Below the pieces are notes generated by a model. That model was not told where the DNA came from and did not search any database. It saw only the letters and a list, made by a program, of their open reading frames with translations. From assembly GCA_938023885.1 (NCBI GenBank), contig CALJCU010000322.1, positions 1 through 5,335 on the forward strand: DNA of 5,335 nucleotides. Direction: 5' to 3'. Below are positions 1 to 5,335 of this stretch, piece by piece. The translations under genes were made by a program, and so were the position numbers. How positions within the stretch are numbered: the stretch's first letter is position 1; each line of letters begins with the position of its first letter. The DNA is from an uncultured Prevotella sp. (lineage in GTDB: Bacteria > Bacteroidota > Bacteroidia > Bacteroidales > Bacteroidaceae).

Positions 1-1
1 A

Positions 2-847
2 GACCGCGCCATCCAAGTGGTGAATATCCTCCGTTCTGATGTCGACCTCATGGTGAACCGTCGCGTGCTCATCGTCATGGACGAGGGCGCAGAGGCAAAG
101 TTGCTCTTCTGTGACGACTCTGCTGACGACCGTCACTTCCTCGGTACACAGGTCATCGAGGCTTATGTCGGTAAGAACGCAAGTCTGGACCTCTATTGCC
201 TGGAGGAGACGCACGAAAAGAACACACGCGTGAGCAACGTCTATATCGACCAGCAGGCTGACAGCCGACTCAACCACAATGTCATCACGTTGCAGAACGG
301 CATCACGCGCAATAAGCTCGACCTCGTGTTCAAGGGCGAGGGAGCAGAGTGCTGGTGCAACGGCTGTGTCATCGCCGACAAGAGTCAGCATGTAGACAAC
401 AATACACTCATTGACCACCAGGTGGGTCATTGTAACTCGCATGAGTTATATAAATATGTGTTGGACAACAAGGCTGTCGGAGCCTTTGCCGGTCGCGTGC
501 TCGTACGTCATGGGGCACAGAAGACGAACTCGGACGAGCGTAACCAGAACCTCGTCATGACGAAGGAGGCCCATATGTTCACGCAGCCGATGCTTGAGAT
601 CTATGCCGACGACGTGAAGTGCTCACATGGCTCGACAGTGGGTCAGCTCAATGACGCAGCCATGTTCTACATGCAGCAGCGTGGTATTGATGAGCATGAG
701 GCCAAACTGTTGTTGGAGTTCGCCTTCATCGGTGAGGTCATCGGCCAGATAAAGCTTGAGCCGCTCCGTGATCGTCTGCGCCAGTTGGTGGAGAAGCGCT
801 TCCGCAGTGAGCTCGGCAGATGCAGCAACTGCCGGATTTGCAAGTAA
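2..847 (+). CDS. sufD: SufD, Fe-S cluster assembly scaffold subunit (C-terminal part, 5' end outside window)
   Basis: SufD is part of the cytoplasmic SufBCD complex, where SufB-SufD forms the scaffold for nascent Fe-S clusters and SufC is the ATPase. The frame is open from base 2 with no stop, so the N-terminal part lies left of the window; the in-frame GTG near base 17 is not taken as a start. The visible 281 residues match the SufB/SufD core beta-helix region. Near the C-terminus the family block LEIYADDVKCSHGSTVGQL is followed by FYMQQRGI and an AF..EV helix, which closely resembles the end of E. coli SufD as I remember it. The protein ends in a short Cys-rich tail (CSNCRICK) that E. coli SufD lacks. 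The stop is 25 bases before sufS, as expected for a suf operon. Identity is secure; SufB is the only serious alternative, and the downstream sufS and the overall sequence favour SufD. Confidence 0.93.
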   Translation, partial: DRAIQVVNILRSDVDLMVNRRVLIVMDEGAEAKLLFCDDSADDRHFLGTQVIEAYVGKNASLDLYCLEETHEKNTRVSNVYIDQQADSRLNHNVITLQNGITRNKLDLVFKGEGAECWCNGCVIADKSQHVDNNTLIDHQVGHCNSHELYKYVLDNKAVGAFAGRVLVRHGAQKTNSDERNQNLVMTKEAHMFTQPMLEIYADDVKCSHGSTVGQLNDAAMFYMQQRGIDEHEAKLLLEFAFIGEVIGQIKLEPLRDRLRQLVEKRFRSELGRCSNCRICK

Positions 848-872
848 GAATATATTAGACAGGGTAAAGAAG

Positions 873-2111
873 ATGTACGATATTGAAAAGGTGAGGGAAG
901 ACTTCCCTATATTGAGCCGTCAGGTTCACGGCAAGCCGCTGGTTTATCTCGACAATGCTGCTACGACACAGAAGCCGTTGTGCGTGCTCGATGCCATGCG
1001 CGAGGAGTATCTCAATGCGAACGCCAACGTGCACCGTGGCGTGCACTATCTCAGTGTGAAAGCCACGGAACTGCATGAGCAGGCGCGCGAGACCGTCCGC
1101 GGGTTCCTCAATGCCAAGAGCACGGCGGAGATTGTCTTCACCCGGGGCTCCACGGAAGGTCTGAACCTCATTGCCTCCACGTTCAGCGAAGAACTGATGC
1201 AGCCGGGCGACGAGGTCATTGTCTCGGTGATGGAGCACCATTCCAATATCGTGCCTTGGCAGTTGGCAGCCCGGCGCAGAGGCATCAGACTGCGTGTCAT
1301 TCCCATGGGCAATGACGGTATCCTTGATATGGAGGCATACAGGAAACTGTTCAGCGCGAAGACGAAGATTGTCAGTGTGACTCATGTCAGCAATGTCCTG
1401 GGAACCGTCAACCCGGTTGCGGAAATCATCAGGATAGCGCATGAGCACGGTGTGCCTTGTGCCATCGACGGAGCCCAGAGCGCCCCACATCTGAAGGTGG
1501 ACGTGCAGCAGCTCGACTGTGACTTCTATGTCTGCAGTGGGCATAAAATGTACGGTCCTACGGGAATCGGTGTGCTCTACGGCAAAGAGAAATGGCTCGA
1601 CAGGCTGCCGCCTTACCAGGGTGGCGGCGAGATGATTGACCATGTCAGCTTTGAGAAGACGACGTTTGAGAAGCCGCCTTTGAAGTTTGAGGCCGGAACA
1701 CCCGACTATATCGCCTCTCATGGTCTTGCCGTGGCCATCAACTACATGGAGAATCTCGGTATGGACAATATCAGGCAGCACGAGCAGGCGTTGACCGCTT
1801 ATGCCATCCGGCGCCTCTCGAAGATAGACGGTATGCATATTTATGGGCCTGCTCCTCACCCTTCACTTTCCTCTCTTCACTCCCACGATGCCGTCGTAAG
1901 TTTCAATGTGGGTAACATCCACCCCATGGATATAGGAACGTTGCTTGACCAGCTTGGTATCGCCGTGCGTACGGGGCACCATTGTGCCCAGCCGCTGATG
2001 GACCGCTTAGGGGTTCTTGGTACTGTCCGTGCCTCTTTTGCCCTCTACAACGCGAAGGAAGAAATTGATGTGTTGGCAGAAGGGATAGAGCGGGTTAGCA
2101 GAATGTTCTAA
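873..2111 (+). CDS. sufS: SufS, PLP-dependent cysteine desulfurase (group II, NifS/CsdA-like)
   Basis: SufS takes sulfur from L-cysteine, giving alanine and an enzyme persulfide that feeds SufBCD. The product is 412 residues, slightly longer than E. coli SufS (406 from memory). It starts with the family-typical region YDIEKVREDFPIL, then has YLDNAATTQKP, the VMEHHSN block, the PLP-lysine motif SGHKMYGPTG (Lys225) and the RTGHHCAQP motif with catalytic Cys371. ATG 873 is chosen because similarity begins there; the frame is open further upstream, but that part overlaps sufD and looks like shadow translation. A purine-rich stretch (AGGGTAAAGAAG) lies just before the ATG. Oddity: around residues 328-338 there is a Pro/Ser/Leu/His-rich insertion encoded by a degenerate 7-bp repeat. 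Relative to E. coli numbering Lys225 is shifted by -1 and Cys371 by +7, so about eight residues are gained between them. The active site appears intact. Confidence 0.96.
   Translation: MYDIEKVREDFPILSRQVHGKPLVYLDNAATTQKPLCVLDAMREEYLNANANVHRGVHYLSVKATELHEQARETVRGFLNAKSTAEIVFTRGSTEGLNLIASTFSEELMQPGDEVIVSVMEHHSNIVPWQLAARRRGIRLRVIPMGNDGILDMEAYRKLFSAKTKIVSVTHVSNVLGTVNPVAEIIRIAHEHGVPCAIDGAQSAPHLKVDVQQLDCDFYVCSGHKMYGPTGIGVLYGKEKWLDRLPPYQGGGEMIDHVSFEKTTFEKPPLKFEAGTPDYIASHGLAVAINYMENLGMDNIRQHEQALTAYAIRRLSKIDGMHIYGPAPHPSLSSLHSHDAVVSFNVGNIHPMDIGTLLDQLGIAVRTGHHCAQPLMDRLGVLGTVRASFALYNAKEEIDVLAEGIERVSRMF
1854..1881 (+). repeat. Degenerate 7-bp tandem repeat (CTTCACT type) inside sufS
   Basis: Four consecutive 7-base units are visible: CCTCACC, CTTCACT, TTCCTCT, CTTCACT. 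The second and fourth are identical and the other two are diverged. The array is read in frame as part of a Pro/Ser/Leu/His-rich stretch in SufS, where E. coli SufS has about nine fewer residues between YGP and the following strand. A pure CTTCACT array has no stop in any frame on this strand, whereas the complementary AGTGAAG array would give TGA. That the array is a recent insertion is inference. Confidence 0.6.
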
Positions 2112-2138
2112 AGTGTAATGACTTTGACAATCTGTAGG

Positions 2139-2810
2139 ATGAGTTCCCGAAAAACGTTACTCCCGCATTATTATAATGGTCAGATTGAGGCAGGATGCGA
2201 TGAAGCGGGGCGCGGCTGTCTCGCCGGCAGCGTCTATGCCGCAGCCGTCATTCTGCCGCCCGACTACGATAATCCGGAGCTCAATGACTCTAAGAAGCTG
2301 TCGGAGAGGAAGCGCTATGCCCTCCGTGAGCAGATACAGCGCGATGCCGTGGCGTGGGCTGTGGGGGTTGTGACGCCGGAGGAGATCGATGAGATCAATA
2401 TTCTCCATGCCTCTTTCCTTGCCATGCACCGCGCCCTCGCACTGCTCAGTGTGCAACCGGAAGCCCTCATCATTGATGGCAACCGGTTCGATGCCAGGCC
2501 AAGACTGCCGCATAATGGCTTTGGGCCAACTCCTAACTCCTATCTCCTAACTCCTAACTACATTACTTGCATCGTTCATGGTGATGCCAAATATCAGGCG
2601 ATAGCCGCTGCCTCTATCCTTGCCAAGACTTACCGTGACGACTATATGAACCGGCTTGATGAGGAGTCCCCGATGTATGACTGGCGCAAGAACAAAGGCT
2701 ATCCCACAAAGGAACACCGTGCCGCCATCGCGAAGTATGGCATTACGAAATATCACCGCAGAAGCTTCAGCCTCTATGGAGACCGGCAGCTTGAATTGAA
2801 GTTTGAGTAA
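2139..2810 (+). CDS. rnhB: RNase HII (RnhB) with an internal repeat-encoded insertion
   Basis: RNase HII cuts the RNA strand of RNA:DNA hybrids and starts excision of ribonucleotides misincorporated into DNA. The product is 223 residues from ATG 2139. Visible motifs are AGCDEAGRG (Asp21, Glu22), LNDSKKLSE, IIDGNRF (Asp113), HGDAKYQAIAAASILAKTYRD (first Asp = Asp149), NKGYPTKEHR and YHRRSF, so all four metal-binding acidic residues are present. ATG 2139 is preferred because homologs start only a few residues before the LLPH region; ATG 2118, seven codons upstream, is an alternative. Oddity: Asp113 and Asp149 are 36 residues apart, against 18 in E. coli (Asp108 to Asp126, from memory). The extra residues are roughly 126-141, NGFGPTPNSYLLTPNY, encoded by a TCCTAAC tandem repeat. 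The gene follows sufS by 27 bases. Identity is secure; whether the insertion affects activity is unknown. Confidence 0.95.
   Translation: MSSRKTLLPHYYNGQIEAGCDEAGRGCLAGSVYAAAVILPPDYDNPELNDSKKLSERKRYALREQIQRDAVAWAVGVVTPEEIDEINILHASFLAMHRALALLSVQPEALIIDGNRFDARPRLPHNGFGPTPNSYLLTPNYITCIVHGDAKYQAIAAASILAKTYRDDYMNRLDEESPMYDWRKNKGYPTKEHRAAIAKYGITKYHRRSFSLYGDRQLELKFE
2524..2558 (+). repeat. 7-bp tandem repeat TCCTAAC (4 copies plus a degenerate one) inside rnhB
   Basis: Units in order are TCCTAAC (2531-2537), TCCTATC (2538-2544), TCCTAAC (2545-2551) and TCCTAAC (2552-2558). A poorer unit, GGCCAAC, precedes them. Seven is not a multiple of three, so a perfect array reads through the codon cycle TCC TAA CTC CTA ACT CCT AAC and meets a TAA stop in any frame. 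Here the only mismatched copy changes that codon to TAT (2541-2543), keeping rnhB open. The array forms most of the 48-base stretch (2514-2561) that appears inserted relative to other RNase HII proteins. Confidence 0.85.
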
Positions 2811-2811
2811 T

Positions 2812-3717
2812 ATGTCAAACGATACGGAAAAATCATTCTTTCACTGGTTGGATGTCATCAAGGCGATAGCCGGTGACCAGTCTCTTCCTGCTGCAGCTGT
2901 GGCTGAGATTCTAGGCACGGGCACGCGCAATGCTTATTATGTCTTGAAAGCGTTGGGCGAGTATGGTTTTATCGTCAACCATGAACATGGAGAATATAAC
3001 ATCGATACTGATTCTCCTTTCTTTCAGAATATCCGGGAGTCGGTCAATTTCAATACCGACCAGGCCCATTACCTTTACAGGCTCTTGTTGAGACAAGACA
3101 GTGAGGATCCCATGGTCGGTGGCATCCTTGTAAAGTTCCGGCGTTACTACCATCTCTATATGCGGCAGGGCGACAGGCAATCGTTTGGACCTTATAAGAA
3201 CTTCCAACTTCTCAAGAAAGCCATTGAACAGCATAAGTGTGTCATCCTCCACAACTATGCCTCGTCAAACAGTCTGTCGGTGAAGGACCGTCATGTGGAG
3301 CCATTTATGTTCCTGGGTGATGAGGCTGACATCCGTGCCTATGAGCCTTCATCAGACAAGAACAAGACTTATAAGATATCACGTATCAGTACTGTGGAGT
3401 TGTTGGATAAGCCATGGGGGCATGCTGATAAGCATAAGGATGCTTTCACCGATATGTTTCTCTATAGTGGTGAGGTGCGTCATCATGTCCGTCTCCTCTT
3501 TGATGTCTCTGCTTACAACTTCATGCAGGAGGAATATCCGCATGCACGAAAGTTTCTGATTCGGCATGATGACACCCATTGGTTCTTTGAGACAGACGTT
3601 GCCAACTATGAGGGCATCGGCCGTTTCATCCTCGGTCTCTATGAGCACATCGAGGTTCAGGAGGATGCAGGCCTCAAAGCTTATCTGAAGGAGAAGGTAA
3701 GAAGGATGAGCTTGTAG
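2812..3717 (+). CDS. WYL-domain transcriptional regulator (N-terminal HTH, WYL, C-terminal WCX-like)
   Basis: This is a predicted cytoplasmic DNA-binding regulator of 301 residues. Residues about 8-63 look like a winged helix-turn-helix (AAVAEILGTG, then NAYYVLKALGEYGFI and a GEYNID wing). Residues about 130-202 match a WYL ligand-sensing domain: LLKKAIEQHKCVILHNY, VEPFMFLGDEADIRAYE and NKTYKISRISTVELLDKPW. Residues about 221-297 resemble the C-terminal WCX extension, with VRLLFDVSAYNFMQEEYP and THWFFETDVANYEGIGRFILGL. The literal Trp-Tyr-Leu triplet is missing; the corresponding strand reads ADIRAYE. ATG 2812 is one base after the rnhB stop; the in-frame TTG at 2803 would overlap rnhB and is less likely. 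Translational coupling with rnhB is plausible. WYL regulators variously control DNA-damage, defence or metabolic genes; nothing here identifies the target or ligand, and no operator is visible. Confidence 0.82.
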   Translation: MSNDTEKSFFHWLDVIKAIAGDQSLPAAAVAEILGTGTRNAYYVLKALGEYGFIVNHEHGEYNIDTDSPFFQNIRESVNFNTDQAHYLYRLLLRQDSEDPMVGGILVKFRRYYHLYMRQGDRQSFGPYKNFQLLKKAIEQHKCVILHNYASSNSLSVKDRHVEPFMFLGDEADIRAYEPSSDKNKTYKISRISTVELLDKPWGHADKHKDAFTDMFLYSGEVRHHVRLLFDVSAYNFMQEEYPHARKFLIRHDDTHWFFETDVANYEGIGRFILGLYEHIEVQEDAGLKAYLKEKVRRMSL

Positions 3718-3825
3718 GCAGGCGCATTCAAGGCGTTCTGAGGCAATGGCGCGGAGGAGGTTCTGCCGGTTCTCCGTCAGCCATGCTAATATGAATTAAT
3801 AGTAAAAACCTATTGTTTACAACTA

Positions 3826-3864
3826 ATAACTCTCTTGCTTATTGATCGGAAACAAGTGAGTTAT
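3826..3864. terminator. Hairpin, possible terminator of the rightward operon
   Basis: The arms ATAACTCTCTTG (3826-3837) and CAAGTGAGTTAT (3853-3864) pair at 11 of 12 positions around a 15-base loop. It lies about 110 bases after the WYL gene. No clear T-run follows, so calling it a terminator is tentative. Its right arm touches the start of the larger neighbouring hairpin. Confidence 0.35.
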
Positions 3865-3919
3865 GAATTGGGTAGGAGATAAACACTGATCGTAAGTGCT
3901 TATCTCCTACTCGATTTAT
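3863..3919. terminator. Long hairpin, candidate bidirectional terminator between convergent genes
   Basis: Bases 3863-3887 pair with 3895-3919 around a 7-base loop (GATCGTA). 24 of 25 positions pair, counting G-T wobbles, with one A-C mismatch at 3883/3899. The core GTAGGAGATAA/TTATCTCCTAC is perfect. It lies between the 3' ends of two converging genes, 34 bases from the SusD-like stop codon, which suits a shared terminator. The stem is longer than most intrinsic terminators and the trailing T-tract is poor in both directions, so a palindromic repeat element is an alternative. Confidence 0.6.
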
Positions 3920-3952
3920 TCATCTCTGAACCAGAGAGAAAAAAGTGAAGGA

Positions 3953-5335
3953 TCATTCACCATAGTGGGGATTCTGCTTGATGTTATTATTGGCATTAAT
4001 TTCTGCCTGCGGAATGGCAGCAATAGCCTTGTAATAGTCTCTGTTAAAAGACTGGGCATCTTTGCTCAAAGATCTGTGCCAACCTTTATCAGCTTCGCTT
4101 GTATACCGTACTATTGTTTCATTGTTGCGCAAGGCATCGAAATAGCGTTGTCCCTCACCAATGAGTTCCTTCCGGCGCTCAATAAGGATACGGTCCAATG
4201 TTACTGTTGAGGCTGTCACAAGGGCTGAAGCCGTAGTAGTACGGTTCTTTACCAAGTCGTTCAGATATTCAGCTGCCTTTGCTTTATCATTTGTTCTGAA
4301 TGCACACTCAGCTGCCGTAAGATATACCTCGGACAAGCGAATGATAGGTACAATAGGAACAATTCGGGTATTACCATTCAAACCACGAAGCTTGTTCAAG
4401 TATACCTTGTTTGTACCATAGGTGGACTTCTCTTTCTCAACTGTTGTTGCCTCAAAAATGTCGTTACGAATGTCGTTAGGATCAGAACTCAACATCTCGA
4501 CAAATTTCTTGGTTGCTACCATCTCGGCATATCCGTCTTGCTGCTGCAGGTTACCAATGCCTTCCAGGTCATTATTGTCTGTATTGCCAGTTACATTGAG
4601 ACGGAAGAGAAACTCGTTCTCATTGGGCTTTTCGGCTGACCAGGCATCAACATATTCGTCACGAGTCCAGAGGCTTGCACCGGAGTTCTTGATAATATCC
4701 TCGGCTGTAGACAACGCATTAGCGTAGTCGCCCATGTTAAGATACACACGACTGAGAATAGCCTTTGCGCCCCACAGATTAACATACCCGGGTGTAGACT
4801 TCGTGACCAAGGCACCTGAGTTGATGGCATCATTAAGGTCTTTTACCACCTGTGTGTAGACCTCTTTCACCGTACTGCGTGCCGGCTTTGCACCGGACTC
4901 TAATACGGCGGTTACCAATGGCACACCATCACTTGCTCCTTGATCCTCTGTGTAAGGCTTACCATAGATACGCACCAAGTCGAAATGGGCCAATGCACGG
5001 ATCACTCTTGCCTCTGCTGCATACTGATTGATTTCGGCCTTGGCGTCAGCATCATCCTTATCAGAAAGTGTGCCTCCATCAACAGCCGCAATAATGCGGT
5101 TGGCGCGGCCAATGGCCATGTAAGGCGACTGCCAGGGAACTAAAGTCCGGATGAAATCAGAGGCTGTCGTGTAGTTCATATTATAGAAGAAACTGGCGCG
5201 GTTGGAGCCACTGATATTGTTGTACTGATAGTCATCGGCAGCATGAATGTCGCCATAGACGAAGAAGCCCTGGCCATAATAATCAGTAAAGCTTCTGGAA
5301 CCTTTCAGGGCAGCGTACATACCCGTGCGTGCTGC
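3953..5335 (-). CDS. RagB/SusD-family outer-membrane nutrient-binding lipoprotein (N-terminus outside window)
   Basis: SusD-like proteins sit on the outer face of the outer membrane as a lid over a SusC-type TonB-dependent transporter and bind glycans or peptides for import. The visible part is 460 residues, open to the right edge; the lipoprotein signal peptide and probably several tens of residues are missing, and ATG 5320 is internal. Family landmarks counted from that Met are: AAEARVIRALAHFDLVRIYG (101-120); TPR-like helices NLWGAKAILSRVYLNMGDY (181-199) and IIRLSEVYLTAAECAF (326-341); the C-terminal signature ILIERRKELIGEGQRYFDALR (378-398); and the typical end AAIPQAEINANNNIKQNP followed by HYGE. 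The susC partner should lie immediately beyond the right edge on the same strand. The substrate cannot be inferred. The gene runs opposite to the suf operon, so it belongs to a separate locus. Confidence 0.93.
   Translation of the reverse strand, partial: AARTGMYAALKGSRSFTDYYGQGFFVYGDIHAADDYQYNNISGSNRASFFYNMNYTTASDFIRTLVPWQSPYMAIGRANRIIAAVDGGTLSDKDDADAKAEINQYAAEARVIRALAHFDLVRIYGKPYTEDQGASDGVPLVTAVLESGAKPARSTVKEVYTQVVKDLNDAINSGALVTKSTPGYVNLWGAKAILSRVYLNMGDYANALSTAEDIIKNSGASLWTRDEYVDAWSAEKPNENEFLFRLNVTGNTDNNDLEGIGNLQQQDGYAEMVATKKFVEMLSSDPNDIRNDIFEATTVEKEKSTYGTNKVYLNKLRGLNGNTRIVPIVPIIRLSEVYLTAAECAFRTNDKAKAAEYLNDLVKNRTTTASALVTASTVTLDRILIERRKELIGEGQRYFDALRNNETIVRYTSEADKGWHRSLSKDAQSFNRDYYKAIAAIPQAEINANNNIKQNPHYGE

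Larger units (their letters stand above)
3718..3952. other. Convergent intergenic region without a gene
   Basis: This 235-base region separates the rightward suf-rnhB-WYL run from the leftward SusD-like gene. Bases 3718-3785 are GC-rich, contain a weak 7-bp inverted repeat (3752-3758 with 3770-3776) and no credible ORF. Bases 3786-3825 are AT-rich. The right part holds two adjacent hairpins, listed separately. No tRNA, riboswitch or Bacteroidota-type promoter (TTTG followed by TAnnTTTG) was recognised, and none is needed between converging genes. Confidence 0.7.

Noticed and set aside
756..872. Upstream extension of the sufS frame
   Set aside because: It overlaps the conserved end of sufD in another frame and its translation has no family similarity; the family start aligns with ATG 873.
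855..1859. Long (334-codon) open frame antisense to sufS
   Set aside because: It lies entirely opposite a well-conserved gene, shows no recognisable protein motif, and is explained by the codon bias of sufS.
2157..2513. Antisense open frame opposite rnhB
   Set aside because: Shadow of a conserved gene with no motif or plausible start signal.
2531..2558. Telomere-like or CRISPR-like repeat
   Set aside because: TCCTAAC resembles the CCCTAA telomere unit, but only about four copies sit inside a bacterial ORF, with no spacers and no cas genes.
3752..3776. 7-bp inverted repeat (CGGAGGA/TTCTCCG) as a terminator for the WYL gene
   Set aside because: Short stem with a wobble pair, large loop and no T-tract; the downstream hairpins are much stronger.
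3728..3784. 18-residue leftward ORF in the intergenic region
   Set aside because: Too short, proline-rich, with no ribosome-binding or homology support.
3923..3937. Small hairpin TCTCTG-AAC-CAGAGA as the SusD-gene terminator
   Set aside because: On the leftward transcript the T-run comes before the stem rather than after it, so it does not fit an intrinsic terminator.
3896..4210. Rightward open frame overlapping the SusD-like gene's 3' end
   Set aside because: It starts within the long hairpin and runs antisense to the conserved SusD C-terminal region with no recognisable motif.

Overview
The window looks like chromosomal DNA from a gut- or oral-type Bacteroidota, most likely Prevotella or a close relative. 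Three things point there: a RagB/SusD-family outer-membrane glycan-binding protein, a Bacteroidota-like sufD-sufS-rnhB gene order with typical protein sequences, and short degenerate heptamer repeats inside coding regions, which I associate from memory with Prevotella genomes. No database search was possible, so the genus is an inference.

Layout. About the first 3.7 kb is a tightly packed rightward (+) gene run: the C-terminal part of sufD (2-847, cut by the left edge), sufS (873-2111), rnhB (2139-2810) and a WYL-domain transcriptional regulator (2812-3717). Gaps are 25, 27 and 1 bases, so the four are probably co-transcribed. The remaining 1.4 kb is a leftward (-) SusD-like gene (3953-5335, its N-terminus cut by the right edge). 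The two units converge on a 235-base intergenic region (3718-3952). It holds two neighbouring hairpins; the larger has a stem of about 25 bp and is a good candidate for a shared bidirectional terminator.

How the genes work together. SufS releases sulfur from cysteine, and SufD is part of the SufBCD scaffold that uses it to build Fe-S clusters; sufB and sufC are expected just left of the window. RnhB removes ribonucleotides and RNA:DNA hybrids and is probably only a positional neighbour. The WYL protein is a ligand-sensing regulator of unknown target. The SusD-like protein belongs to a separate system: its TonB-dependent SusC partner should lie just right of the window, and together they would bind and import a glycan or other polymer.

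The most interesting signal is not a new gene system. Two adjacent housekeeping genes each carry an in-frame insertion built from a different degenerate 7-bp tandem repeat. In rnhB the insertion lies between two catalytic aspartates, and the one imperfect repeat copy is exactly the one that turns an in-frame TAA stop into TAT. In sufS a CTTCACT-type repeat expands the loop ahead of the catalytic-cysteine region. The rest of the window is ordinary.
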